A stretch of 64,000 nucleotides of DNA from Unio delphinus (Eukaryota > Mollusca > Bivalvia > Unionida > Unionidae), in contig JAQISU010000210.1 in NCBI GenBank assembly GCA_029339505.1, positions 9,449,001-9,513,000 on the forward strand, read 5' to 3'. Numbering within the stretch: position 1 is the first letter of the stretch; the number at the start of each line of letters is the position of its first letter. Below, in pieces: positions 1 through 11,739 of the stretch. Made by a program: the position numbers and the translations under genes. The notes beneath the pieces were generated by a model, which was not told the DNA's origin, searched no databases, and was given only the letters and a program-made list of their open reading frames with translations.

Positions 1-131
1 TACTTATTAAGGAAAATTCAGATTTAACTTTTCTCTCTCTTCGTCATATATATCACACGCTGAATACTGTTGTCTTTTAAACTGTATATTTTAATGTGTG
101 ACATGTAACGTGCATGCTGAAAAGAGGAAGA

Positions 132-134
<3 letters not shown>

Positions 135-192
<58 letters not shown>
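135..192. repeat. (TA)n microsatellite
   Basis: About 58 bp here; the counterpart at 45551-45675 is about 125 bp. Confidence 0.99.
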
Positions 193-196
<4 letters not shown>

Positions 197-335
197 AGAA
201 ATGGATCCATCATTCACTTTTTCAATATATGCCAATAACATTCTGGCGATGGACGGAACCAAGAGGATTGTACAACAAGCAAACTGGATGCTGGATGCTG
301 ACTGTTTACGAAGTGGCTATTTTCTCGCTACAATG

Positions 336-338
<3 letters not shown>

Positions 339-412
<74 letters not shown>
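339..412. repeat. (TA)n microsatellite
   Basis: About 74 bp here; the counterpart at 45823-45838 is only ~15 bp, the opposite length change from the array 200 bp away. Confidence 0.99.
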
Positions 413-415
<3 letters not shown>

Positions 416-2670
416 TATACTCACGTACCCATTTGACAATACTGTTCAGGGAAATATCCAAATAAGGAAAAAAACGCTTGTCGGCACGTATAGCGACATG
501 AAAGACAACTATGAGATATATTAAAATGTATTTAAATTAAATTAAAACCGTATATACTCATGTATTAACGGAACTCAACTAGTGTTGAGGTCTATGGTAG
601 ATCATTTTTGCTTGGAATCGTTTAATTTCACATTTTGCTTTAGCAATTAATAGGAACGGCACTAATAATGATTCTTTGAGGCGTTTGTTATGAAGCCTTT
701 TTAGTGAAAGAAATAGTTTGATAAAGCTATAATGGACGTTAGTTCTATTATATATTTGTTAACGTCAGATTGACTATGAGAAAGAAACATTTTGATGTCC
801 ATTGGAAGGTACTTAAGTTACATTTTTTGGGGGTCAAAAGTCAGATTTAATATGACAAACACAACAATGTACTAAAAGTGTACAGGTGGCTTCTCTTTTA
901 CAACAATGTGAAAACAACCTTTAAGAAATTGTAGCGTTAATAATAACCACATTTGTACGCCGACAAGTCTCACAAAGTAACACGATACACCCTAATGAAA
1001 TTAAACTTCAACTTCTGAATGGACAGATCTAAGACACCGTTACGATGAGATATTTGGCAAGAATATTACAGATTAATCCTGTATATATAGTTCATTTTCA
1101 GTGATTGTAAATACTAGAAGTATATAAAGCTTCAAGTTTCACTTAATATGAGTCAATTTAATAATTCAGAAATAATTTGGTGAGTAGACAGATAAATTAT
1201 AATGGTTTCATGATTACATTCAAATATATATCTCGAAAGGCAGAAGAAATGGCTTAGAATCCAAGCTTAGAATCTAAACACTAGTAAGAGACAGGTGTAC
1301 GAACCTACCTCATTGTATAATGGATTTTCAAGCAGATAAGGTACGCCCACCTCATAATAGAAGCGTCATTTTTCAATCCGAGAGATAAAAAATTAATCTA
1401 CATTTTGAAGGTAGTCAAAAAAGGTTTTCAATTACACTTACCTTTTGAATACTTTTTTGAGGTTGCGCCCTCTCTGCTGATGTGAATAAAATTATTTTTT
1501 TATATCAATAATACGGTGTCAGAATCTTCTACAATGTGATTAGCTCTAGAGCGACTTGAAGCAACATATAGCGACATATATACTGAAACAATTACTAAAA
1601 GCTTGTTCTACAGTTCCATCAGTTGCATATCACTTTGCAAGAGAGAAAGATTCGTGTAACCCAATACGATTTGAACTACTCGAAGACACACAATTAAGTT
1701 GCTACTTTTCATTTTCGACAAGAGTGTTAGAAAATCAAGCAGTGTTCACGTAATATTAGTTTTCCGTGGACAGTATCCAGTGCAAGAACTTGCTCGGATT
1801 GACTTTTCTTTAATTAATTAATAATTGTTTCTTGGCTCAGTTGTTTATGACACCCTTTCGCAAACATGGAACCTTTATCAGTGGGTTCTCCTAAAGTCGT
1901 CGCAACCTTTTATTTTTGGTCGCCGCCACTCCTCTGCTGCTATTATGAATATTTTGTATTTTCTATATGTAATAGCCGTTGTTAAAATGTGCAAGAAAAT
2001 TCCATACTTTAGCGTGTACATATTAATATAGTTACATCAGCAACGTTCTTAATTTATTTAATAACAAATTATAGATCTGTCATCGAGACATTGTGTCTAT
2101 ATGAAGTTAAAATTTTAGTTCTATGCTCTTATTACGCTATTAATTGAAAATATATTCATGTATAGTTTCGTGATGTAACGTTTGAATCATGATCTTATGA
2201 CACTGATGAATCCGGATCCTATGCTTCTTAGATTGAGACTATCAATAATTGACACATATTCCTGTTTATTGTATTACCTATTATATTGTCAACAGTGTGA
2301 AGTGCAAACTGGCATCACGGATGTTGACTGGATACATAACAAGGTAGTATGAAGGCACAACTACCATGAAAAATACTTTTGCTGAGCATAAAGTTCTTTC
2401 ATGACAATTGTATGAAAAGAAAAGAATCGATTACAAATAATTATAGTAAAATCTGGGAGAAAATAATGAAATAATCAAATTTTGAAGCACTAAAATCACC
2501 TTTATACTAGCATTTTCAAAGACAGCATAGTTTACCTTGGTCTAAAAGAACTCAACTCGTAAAATATTAACCATTAAGTGTAAATCATGCCCTGAATGTA
2601 AAACTGATCGTATGCACAATTTGTGACTTTACGTAAAACGTACATCTATATTGACGTAGCCCACACTTAA

Positions 2671-2672
<2 letters not shown>
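413..2672. other. Non-coding stretch, copy A
   Basis: Unique AT-rich sequence apart from the ancient flank at 2040-2420. Short open frames at 1556-1753 and 1825-2031 are not preserved in copy B (base changes alter stops and starts), so no gene is called. Confidence 0.6.
2040..2420. repeat. Ancient duplicated flank (pairs with 39110-39430)
   Basis: Shares with 39110-39430 the order TCTGTCATCG, ATTCATGTAT, GCTTCTTAG, TTATTGTATTA, GTGTGAAGTGCAAAC-like, GGATGTTGACTGG, ATAACAAGGTA and GAAGGCACAA..CCATGAAA. It lies 5.1 kb from the receptor in copy A but only ~1 kb in the divergent unit. It recurs in copy B near 47490-47860. Confidence 0.75.
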
Positions 2673-2720
<48 letters not shown>

Positions 2721-2801
2721 CATCCATCCATCCATCCATCCATCCATCCATCCATCCATCCATCCATCCATCTATCTATCTATCTATCTATCTATCTATT
2801 A
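2673..2801. repeat. Compound (CTAT)n(CATC)n(CTAT)n array
   Basis: Three-block tetranucleotide array; copy B (48099-48233) has the same order with different block lengths. Confidence 0.98.
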
Positions 2802-3919
2802 TATAGACATTGATGTTTTCACTATTTCTTCAAACTTGCGGCAATAATTATATTCACTGAAGACAATTCCGAGTAATGTATTCAATCGAACAAAAACTAC
2901 TTCTTAAATCAGCTGTAACAATTTTGTTCTGTCATTGAATGTTTGGAATCACAATGTGGGAAAAGTATGAACGTTTTCAATTGTAATCAAAAACACGATA
3001 TGTAATGTTACATTCTTTTCACTTTAGGCACAGCAAATATAGCATTGTAATTGGAAATGTAGTCAAAATTAAAGTACAGTGGTTCCATGTGGAACCAAAC
3101 TTTAAACCATGTCACAAGCTCATGCATTTCGGATTTGCAGAAATAACTGAGTGTTTAAATGAAATTTAAGATGCAAATATATTTCATTATTTTTACCAGT
3201 GAAAAAACATTTATTTCTGCCTGAACAGATAAATGCTTTTTTGTAGGGGCCTTAGCTGTATGTTGTATATAACTAGCCTAAATCCGAATCATTGTTTCAA
3301 CAACGTTAAGACGGAAAATTCTAAGACAGCTGGTCTGTGATAATCCGTTAAGCCTTTGGAAACAGGAATTTCTCTTTGTCTTGGCCTATTGAATCTGGCC
3401 TCATTACGTGTCAGCCAAATATTGAGTTGTGTTTGTTTCAACGAATGTCGTACTTTCATTTGGAAGCTGGTACGTCTCTGATAAATAAGGAATAATCCAT
3501 TGCACAAACTATTCCATTCTGTTTTAGTTTTATATGCCTTACTGAGAACTAGTCATAGTGTGAACCGTGAAACAACATCCACGTCTGGAAAAGACAAAAA
3601 CCATGGCGGGCCCAGGTCACGTGCTAAATTTACATTTAGGGGTCCTCATTAATTTGAGTAATTAACAAGATATCATATTGTCTGAAATTGCATTTAAATG
3701 CATTAGACTATTATTGTATCGCATGTTTAGTCTTCCCAGCAGTCAGTCAATTAATCATTCAACGCATAGACGTTTAATCTCTTTTATTGTTTCTTTCACT
3801 CTCATATTCATCACTGAGGTTTTACTAAACGATGCTATACAACTGATTATGTGGTGAAACAAAACTGTTACAAAGTTTTAATTGTTGTTCTCATTATTGA
3901 TTTGTATAGTATCATATGG

Positions 3920-3975
<56 letters not shown>

Positions 3976-4239
3976 ACGCGATGATTATTTTTTCTCTAAG
4001 AAACTTCTTGAGTGTTTATCTAACATACTGCATGTTACAATATTTAACAAGTTATTAAATGCATCACATCGATTGATATGCAATTAGTGTTAGCATGTAG
4101 AGAAAATACCTCTTGTGTATTAACATTAATTAAAAAAGTACTTTTTTCTTATGTTAGCAAATTGACAGCTCTGGGTTATGTTAGATATCGAAGACGAACT
4201 TACTGCACATCAACTGATGTGATTTATTTAATATCCTGT
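2802..4239. other. Non-coding stretch with (TA)n at 3926-3974
   Basis: No gene recognised. A minus-strand 72-codon open frame at 3289-3507 survives in copy B with two amino-acid changes but has no recognised domain. Confidence 0.5.
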
Positions 4240-4766
4240 ACAGAATCTAATGCTAAGCTAAACAATAATCAGCATCTGGTGTATATATTATGAAGCCGGT
4301 GAGCTCTCTTTCATTTGTGCAATCACTGGTGCACACAATTAAAACAGGAATAGAGCAATTACATGGTTAGTCAATGTACAAAAAAACGCCAGCGCATGTG
4401 ACTTAAAAGACTCGAAGTCGAGAGAAATTCAAAACATTTACTTTTTACATTTATAGGTAACATATACACGGTTAGAAACAAATAATGCAAACAAAAATCT
4501 ATATAATGCAACACAAACTGAAATAAGGTAACCATAGTCAAAAAATAATAAACATCTTATTATACATAATAACTAAAATATGCAGCCTACCCGTCCAAGA
4601 GTACGTAACAAATAATTAATGGCAAAATGAAGATAAATAACAAAATCCAATTTAGGTATAAACAGATTCATGAAGGTAACTACAAAATGTGCTAAAATGT
4701 ATAAAGCACTGTACTTGTTGAAACTGGTATGATACATGTTTCACAAGAATGTTGTAAAGGAGAAAT

Positions 4767-4821
<55 letters not shown>

Positions 4822-5270
4822 CACCAATAATAATAAACATCAGTAATATATAAATGGAATCTGCTTAGAGTCTGATTAGCTTGAAAACTCACACATAACA
4901 CAAAATACCTTCAGAATATATTGATAACATTGATGGGATCGTTGAAAAGACGAATTTCTTTACATCCGTATTATCAGTATATATTATATACCCTTTTTAT
5001 ATATCATTTCTCCAAGAAAATGAGTAATGCTCTAAATATATTTCATAGGTGACTAATATAGGTATTAAACGTTTCAGTTCGACGTTAGTATATTGCACAT
5101 TACATAATCTTATTAAGTGATTTCCAGTCATTTCTAAGTCGTTTGAGATGTCGCACAATGACGTAAGTGAAACTGTCTTTTTACGATACCAGAAAATGTC
5201 TACCAGCAAAGAACTGACCAATAGACGTTCTTGTTTTGTCGTGGACTGAGCTTATTTTGCTTTACAGTTA
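4240..5270 (+). repeat. Internal ~1-kb direct repeat, unit 1 (copy A)
   Basis: Homologous in the same orientation to 6060-7060 (~1.8 kb downstream), at perhaps 75-80% identity. Shared landmarks include GCAATCA.TGGTG..CACAATTA, ACTCAAAACATTTAC, GGCAACATATACACGG, an (AAT)n array at the same relative position, GAAAACTCACACA, and CGCACAATGACGTA. It predates the 45-kb duplication because both copies contain the pair. No protein function was recognised. Confidence 0.8.
4769..4817. repeat. (AAT)n microsatellite
   Basis: Sits at the same relative position as 6573-6626 in the second unit of the internal repeat. Confidence 0.98.
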
Positions 5271-5338
5271 GAAGATTGGGATATCTTTAAAAAACTATGA
5301 AGTAAACATATTATAAATGCAAAAAAAAACGTGTTAGA

Positions 5339-5341
<3 letters not shown>

Positions 5342-5389
<48 letters not shown>

Positions 5390-5410
5390 CTAAAACCTCT
5401 TCATGAGCAG

Positions 5411-5440
<30 letters not shown>
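5342..5440. repeat. (GA)n then (CA)n microsatellites
   Basis: GA at 5342-5388 and CA at 5410-5440; copy B has GA 50758-50826 and a short CA. Confidence 0.98.
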
Positions 5441-5441
<1 letters not shown>

Positions 5442-6059
5442 TTCAGAAAAAAAAAACATTTGTATTCAAACGGTATTTTCATTGAAAACAGAACATTCGG
5501 ACTACGTGATACATTTCTCAAACAGAGAATTCTGAACTCGTGTTATTTTAGTCTATATTCTGTGACATTGGCATGTTTTCTGATACAAGTTTTTTGTATT
5601 CTGCTTTAGAAAGAAAATATATTGAACATCTGTCTCCAATCACAACCTATACAAATCATTGGCTTAATAGGCAGATCAAAACGAAATGACGTTTATTTTT
5701 CTTATCCTGTTTTAAAAATGTATATGCCGATAGGCCCCCGACATATGAACAAAGGTGGTCTCTGAATATCGATCACGTTAAATGGTTAACGTAATTAACG
5801 CATTAACGTAATTAAAATTATAATTATATATATATATATATCCTGTTTAAATCATATTTCTGCCGACAAGCACCCTACATGTGAACAAAGGAATAAGAAA
5901 TATTAAAATAAGATATTTCTTTGTTGCTGTTGTTTGAAATCATTTCGTTTTATATAACAGTCAAATAACACAACACAAATATCCTGTATGGACTGATGCA
6001 ATTTAGAGACACATCTCGGTTTCATGCTTATTGAAATAACATGTTGTCTTGTAATTAAT
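5441..6059. other. Non-coding spacer between internal repeat units
   Basis: AT-rich, with a short TA run near 5825 and a tandem GTTAACGTAATTAACG-like motif at 5785-5810. No gene seen. Confidence 0.6.
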
Positions 6060-6569
6060 CAGCATCCATTTTACATGTTATACAGCCGGTTAGTTCACGT
6101 TCAATTTTGCAATCATTGGTGTGCACAATTAGTATAAGAATATAGCAATTAAGGATGGACAAGGCTTTTACATCACTAGTCAGTTTACCAAAGAATGCCC
6201 CCGCATGTGATTGACGTTACTCAAAGTCGACAGAAAACTCAAAACATTTACATATTACATTGATAGGCAACATATACACGGATATAAACAAGTATGGCAA
6301 ATAAAGATAATAGTTATTCAATCACAATCTGCAATAACGTAAACTGAGAGTCAATTAATAATAAACAGCAGATGATACACAATGACCAGATATGCAGACT
6401 ATCTCTGTCCAAACGTATAAATAATGAATGGCGTTATAAGGACAAATAACAAAATCAAATCCAGACTCATCGACGTAACTAGAAAATGTTCTAACATTTA
6501 TAAAACATTACATTATGCTTATAGAAACTAGTATAATACATGCTTCACGATAACGATATAAAGGATAAA

Positions 6570-6628
<59 letters not shown>

Positions 6629-7060
6629 TCAGTTATATCTATATGAAGTATTCTGAGTGTCTGATTGGATTGAAAACTCACACAAAACTCAAAATACGTT
6701 TAGAGTATATTAATAAAACCTATGATATCGTTACAAAGGCCATTTTTCTTTTGTCCATATTATCAGTATAAATTATGTATGCTTTATATATATTATTTCT
6801 AAAAGATAATACGTAATCCCTTAAAAAAAGTTTAAACTAGAACACATTGAGTATTCAATGTTTCAATTCAACGTAGTATACCGCAAATAATATAACTTTA
6901 TTAAGTGAATTCCAGTCGTGTCTAAGTCTTTTAGAGTTCGCACAATGACGTACTTGAAACTGTTTGTTACGATGTCAGTATATGTCTACCGGCAAAAACC
7001 TTACCAGTACACGTTCTTGTTATGTCGAGTAATGAGTTCCTGATGCTTTCATAATTTATA
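6060..7060 (+). repeat. Internal ~1-kb direct repeat, unit 2 (copy A)
   Basis: Second unit of the pair with 4240-5270, ending shortly before the 3' flank of the GPCR. It contains its own (AAT)n at 6573-6626. Confidence 0.8.
6573..6626. repeat. (AAT)n microsatellite
   Basis: Located in unit 2 of the internal repeat, copy A. Confidence 0.98.
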
Positions 7061-7437
7061 GTTGTTGAAGTAGGTTGGGGTCCCACAATAATCGGAACTC
7101 AAATACCAAATGAAATGCCGATTACGAAAGCATGTGTCCTTTAATGCATTGAAGTTTAAAGATTTTGTACACCTGTCTGAAACAGCAATCGATTCAGGTA
7201 CAGGTACACTGATCACTTCTTTGACACCAATGATCTATGTTGGCTCAAGTATCCTACCATGGAATATTTCTCCATGGTTTTTTTTACGTGTGCAGATATC
7301 TGTCTCATGACAAATTCTGTTTTCAAATCATAAAGATATTGCTTCATGAACTCCGTAATTAATTAGATTTAACAATTTAGTTCTAGACATTTGATGAACT
7401 AATTAGTATCAATGTGTGTTTTTATTCCATGATCATA

Positions 7438-8526
7438 TTACATTATAAAGGATGTGGTTACAGCATACCTATGACTGCCAAGTTTCACTGAGTTAAGACT
7501 GCCACGTTTAGAACGACTTGTCTTTCTACAGCAGATCAAGTTTTTAATGCCGTTTCTAAAGGTATGTGTATAGAACGTGTACAATATAGGATTAATGAAG
7601 CTATTCATGTAAGCCAAACATTTAGCTGCATATAATATGGATGCAAATGTCACAGTTAAATGTTCTTCCTTTGAGACATGCGTATAGAGCATAATAACCT
7701 GAAGTGGCATCCAGCATACCGCAAAGACTGTTACCACCAAAACCACCATCTTTGTGACACGTTTGTTAGCATGCAAGCGAATATGGTCTCCATTATTCTG
7801 CCCCGTGGGAGATTTTCCAGTTAGGAATACTTTCAATAGATGTCCGTAAAGAACAAACAAAAAAATCATGGGTAACATATAAGCAAACATAAATAAGCAT
7901 ATTGAAGTGGCAGTAGCATCATCGAAATGGAGAGAGCAAACCATTCCATGTTGGTAAATATCTTCTGGGTTCATATTTACTTCTTTGGCAATAAATATAA
8001 GAGGAATATTTCCTAATAGGGCGAGTCTCCATAAGGCAATAAGTCCAATGTAGCCGTTTAGTTTTCTACGCAGCATTATGGCCCTAATTGGATACACTAA
8101 AGCAATGTATCTGTCCAAAGAAACTAGAACAAGTATATACATACTTGCAAAGTAGCAAACATATTCCAGATACGTGTGAATCCGGCAAAAACTGTCCCCA
8201 AACGGCCAATATTGCAAGGCAGGGTATACGGCTTTGAAGGGAACACAAAACATAACATAAAGTAGATCAGCGATGGCCAAGTTCAATATGAGGTACTTGG
8301 TAATTCCTTTACTTGCTTTATGAACCAGAATAACAGCTATTGTCAAGATGTTACCAAGCAATCCAAATATGGTGATAAGTCCAAACAATATTGGAATGAT
8401 AATTCTTGTTAAATGTATAAATGTTGAAACCTCTTCATTATCTTCCAGATCCATATAATTTGTAATGTTATGTGAAATGTTCCAGAAATCAATACTTTTG
8501 TATGTCATTGTTTCCGTACTTTCCAT
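7438..8526 (-). CDS. Galanin/allatostatin-A-like class A GPCR, copy A
   Basis: A complete 362-residue, seven-helix plasma-membrane receptor read from one uninterrupted frame. Seen: N-glycosylation sequons at N16 and N20 in a ~40-residue extracellular N-terminus; N59 (TM1); LxxxD with D87 (TM2); C114 and C197 for the TM3-ECL2 disulfide; DRY at 138-140; W166 (TM4); CWMP at 271-274 (TM6); NPILY at 312-316 (TM7); a helix-8 segment followed by C332-C333, a likely palmitoylation site. The FCVPF...WPFG...C block from TM2 to TM3 and the RVTKMVVLVV...CW TM6 block resemble allatostatin-A (buccalin) and galanin receptors, so a neuropeptide ligand and G-protein signalling are inferred; kisspeptin-like or orphan identity is possible. 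The ATG has A at -3 and G at +4. Compared with copy B it has R167 beside W166 in TM4, L170, L176, F222 and F310, all differing from residues that copy B shares with the third receptor. It may be under relaxed constraint. Confidence 0.9.
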   Translation of the reverse strand: MESTETMTYKSIDFWNISHNITNYMDLEDNEEVSTFIHLTRIIIPILFGLITIFGLLGNILTIAVILVHKASKGITKYLILNLAIADLLYVMFCVPFKAVYPALQYWPFGDSFCRIHTYLEYVCYFASMYILVLVSLDRYIALVYPIRAIMLRRKLNGYIGLIALWRLALLGNIPLIFIAKEVNMNPEDIYQHGMVCSLHFDDATATSICLFMFAYMLPMIFLFVLYGHLLKVFLTGKSPTGQNNGDHIRLHANKRVTKMVVLVVTVFAVCWMPLQVIMLYTHVSKEEHLTVTFASILYAAKCLAYMNSFINPILYTFYTHTFRNGIKNLICCRKTSRSKRGSLNSVKLGSHRYAVTTSFIM

Positions 8527-8602
8527 TCTTAGTGCCGATGATGTGTTGTAGTCTATCAGTATGATATGATATATTACAACAGGTGTCTCGTCGTCTGTCC
8601 AT
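8489..8602 (-). other. Overlapping upstream ORF of GPCR copy A
   Basis: An ATG at 8602 (A at -3, G at +4) lies 5 nt inside the predicted exon and opens a 37-codon frame that overlaps the receptor start in another frame and ends at 8489. The same uORF exists in copy B. In the divergent receptor the homologous ATG is CTG. If the mature mRNA starts as predicted, this uORF would repress receptor translation. It remains a prediction without transcript data. Confidence 0.4.
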
Positions 8603-8606
8603 TTTA

Positions 8607-8622
8607 TCTGGAAAGAATAAAC
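8607..8622 (-). promoter_or_regulatory. Predicted 3' splice site upstream of GPCR copy A
   Basis: On the minus strand a pyrimidine-rich TTTATTCTTTCCAG ends at 8608, so the receptor exon would start at 8607 with 81 nt of 5' UTR before the ATG. The same site recurs at 54046 and, with different surrounding bases, at 41570, supporting a conserved intron in the 5' UTR. The upstream non-coding exon and promoter were not located. Confidence 0.6.
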
Positions 8623-8941
8623 ATTTAAATAAAACGTTTACTTGCACTTTACTATATCGTCCTTGGATAATATTGGGAAATTTGAAAATACATTGGTAAT
8701 TTAAAGACTCAGCATGTAATTGTAATAAATAACAAGGGTACTGTGGATTTCTTAAAAGATTAAATAAATAACATGAAAGCGTTCAAAAGATCTGATACAA
8801 TTTAAATGATTAACCTTATAAATCTTTCACTTTACTTGTTATGTGTAATTATATATCGGAACCAGCAGTTTTGAAACTCTATGTCGATACTGAAAGCAGA
8901 CAGAAGTAATCGATCCAGTGTATGTAGACATCGTTATGTTT

Positions 8942-8951
8942 TATCTCTCTG

Positions 8952-8990
<39 letters not shown>

Positions 8991-9027
8991 CTGTCTCTCT
9001 CTCTGTCTCTCTCTCTCTGTGTTTCTG

Positions 9028-9097
<70 letters not shown>
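8942..9097. repeat. (CT)n followed by (TA)n
   Basis: Interrupted CT tract 8942-9065 joined directly to TA 9066-9097, upstream of GPCR copy A. Copy B: CT 54379-54503, TA 54503-54541. Confidence 0.98.
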
Positions 9098-9100
<3 letters not shown>

Positions 9101-9226
9101 CGTAATCTTCTTATCCAAAGCGCATTTACCTATTGAAGGCAATTTTAATGTATTTAGTTAATAGGTTGATTATACTAAGATGGAAAATTGAAATTGACAT
9201 AGACTGAGCGACAATCATTAAATTAG

Positions 9227-9283
<57 letters not shown>

Positions 9284-9412
9284 CGTAATCTTCTTATCCA
9301 AAGCACATTTACCTATTGAAGGCAATTTTAATGTATTTAGTTAATAGGTTGATTATACTAAGATGGAAAATTGAAATTGACATGGACTGAGCGACAATCA
9401 TTAAATTAGATT
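9097..9412. repeat. Copy-A-specific tandem duplication joined by (TA)n
   Basis: A ~134-bp unit beginning TGTTCGTAATCTTCTTATCC occurs at 9097-9230 and again at 9280-9412, separated by ~50 bp of TA. Copy B has it once (54541-54674). The TA array also precedes the first unit, so unequal exchange or slippage between TA tracts explains it. Confidence 0.9.
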
Positions 9413-9471
9413 AACGTGTTTAGGTTTGAAAAGTGGTAATTAAATGTACATTTTTTTTAATTCTTCAGTAC

Positions 9472-9533
9472 ACACACACACACAAACACTTCTCTCTCTC
9501 TCTCTCTCACACACACACAAACACACTCGCGCG

Positions 9534-9591
<58 letters not shown>

Positions 9592-9620
9592 ATACACACA
9601 TATGCACACACACACAGACA
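9472..9620. repeat. Mixed (CA)n/(CT)n array
   Basis: CA, CT, CA, CT and CA blocks in series; a shorter version lies in copy B at 54729-54865. Confidence 0.97.
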
Positions 9621-10039
9621 CACACGCACAGAAACATGTTGGACGTTTATCTGAATGTGTTGATTACTTTAATGTCAATTTTTGGACTGCAGTTATCATA
9701 TATTGATGGTTCAGATAGTTAAAGCATGGCATGAGTGAGAGACTAATATTTTATTGGTCGTATCTATGACTTAAAACATACTTTTTTATTTAATCGAATA
9801 CTATAGGCTTGTTTACAATTTTAGTTAAGGAAATGATGAATGTGAATTGATTCGTGATACGATTGCATAAATGTTTACGAAAGAAACGTGTAACATGTAA
9901 AAGCAACCATCAAGTGGTTTTACATCTACATTCGGCACACAGTTAGTTAGGTAATTATTAATCCATGAATAGGTCGATAATCTTCCGAAATACTACATGC
10001 ACTATTTTCAGATTTTTTTGTGACAAGACGAATGATATA

Positions 10040-10520
10040 TATAAAAATGCTATACATTATGTATGTGGATATTCGACGTCGAACTTACATTTGAATTACC
10101 ATGTTCTAACTGATATATAATGTAGATATATGAAGTCTTACTTACATTTGAATTACCATATTGTGTCATAAATTTTATGTAGACATTCGACGTCGACTTA
10201 CATTTGAATTACCATGTTGTGTTATATATTTTATATAGATATTCGAAGTCTTACTTACATTTGAATTACCATGTTGTGTCATATATCTTATGTCGAAATT
10301 CGAAGTCGTACTTACATTTGATTTACCACGTTGTGTCATATATTTTATGTAGATTTTCGACGTCGAACTTACGTTTGAATTATCATGTTGTGTCATATAT
10401 TTTATGTAGATATTCGAAGTCATACTTACAATTGAAGTACCATGTTGTATCATATATTGTACGTAGATATTTGAAGTCGTACTTACATTTGAATCACCAT
10501 GTTGCATCATATATTTTATC
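10040..10520. repeat. 57-bp minisatellite, copy A
   Basis: About eight units of ~57 bp built on TTACATTTGAATTACCATG, TTGTGTCATATATTTTATG and TAGATATTCGAAGTC. Because 57 is a multiple of three and the unit lacks stops in one frame of each strand, long open frames occur on both strands (19-residue periodic peptides). These are best read as by-products. Several units contain the palindrome TTCGACGTCGAA. Confidence 0.85.
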
Positions 10521-11027
10521 GGTTTCGCTCTCACAGCCGATACATATATTCGACAGATTCATGAAAGGGTATCCATGCAGGACAATGAAGTATGTAGCTG
10601 CTTAAACTCGCATTGAGCATGTTCACGCGATTTGAGCGTATATGGCATGTTTACAATGTACACAAGAGAAGGACACGTGGTCGGCAAAACTGAGGCTTGC
10701 AATTGGATTAACCAACAAGTCTCGCCTGGCTCGAGAATAAGAAGTATACATGATAAATTTTAATTTAGTCACAAATGTCTTATGTACATACCTTGTTTTC
10801 ATTACTTCTGTATATGATTTAAATTAGATAAAATTGTATGTCTAAATATGGTATATTCTGAACGTTAGAGAATTCATACAAAGTCAATTGAAGTACCACC
10901 GTAATAAAACAAAAGTCATATAAAGATTAATACATTCATAGACATGCGCAAACATGTATAATCAAGCAAAATCAATAATCCTAACTTTCGTTAATATAGC
11001 AGTTGTATGAAGTTTGTACTTTTTATA

Positions 11028-11068
11028 CGCACACACACACATACACACACATATATATATAATCACAC

Positions 11069-11105
<37 letters not shown>

Positions 11106-11111
11106 CGCCAC

Positions 11112-11175
<64 letters not shown>
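11028..11175. repeat. (CA)n and (TA)n compound array
   Basis: CA blocks, then two TA tracts split by ACCCGCCACGTGT at about 11102-11115. Copy B (56266-56362) lacks the interruption. Confidence 0.97.
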
Positions 11176-11178
<3 letters not shown>

Positions 11179-11739
11179 TTTAACGCTATTCACAATTGAT
11201 CTGTACATCATCCAAGTTGTATGTTGACTTACGTGAAGAGCCAGTTTATATCCTTATTTTAAACATGTTATATGCACACGTTCCCATTCAATCCATTCAG
11301 CTATGTCTATCATAAAAACATGTGTTTGCTTCTAGGTGTGGATGATACTTACGTAAAGGAACCTTATGAGAAATATATACTTTTTATAGTTAAATCATTG
11401 GACAAGAAAAATTGTATGTGACCTATCAGGAATTGTTCTCTTAAAGTAACCGTATTCACATTTTGTCTGCCACAAACTGTGACACAATAGTGATAAAGCT
11501 TTCTTGATGCGATTTCGTATGCAGGCAAAGCAGCGTGTTTTTGTCTCATCTTGAAGAGTCACGACTCACAACTCTATTTGTTTATTTGGAGATTGTGTAT
11601 TAGAGAAAGAACAATGTATTACCTAAACTGTTATATGTTGTCACTAATGTGTGTTATACTGTTTCTAAAGATTAGCAAATTGTAACATCAACAATGTTGA
11701 CAGATATATACGCATACAAATTCCAGAAAGTAAACCGAA

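Noticed and set aside
114..524. Long open frames rich in IYIYIY, SLSLSL, HTHTHT or ERERER (also 8918, 9444, 11014, 16794, 28234, 45534, 54357 and 61961)
   Set aside because: They are translations of (TA)n, (CT)n, (CA)n and (GA)n microsatellites, open only because the repeat lacks stops. Their lengths change freely between copies A and B.
4997..5221. 74-codon minus-strand ORF kept in copy B (50412-50636)
   Set aside because: It lies in the internal direct repeat, but the paralogous unit at 6790-7020 does not keep the frame, and no domain is recognisable.
10640..10740. Second SINE fragment
   Set aside because: GGATTAACCAACAAGTCTCGCC..GAGAATAAGAAG loosely resembles part of the 29.9-kb SINE body, but there are no pol III boxes and the match is too weak by eye.
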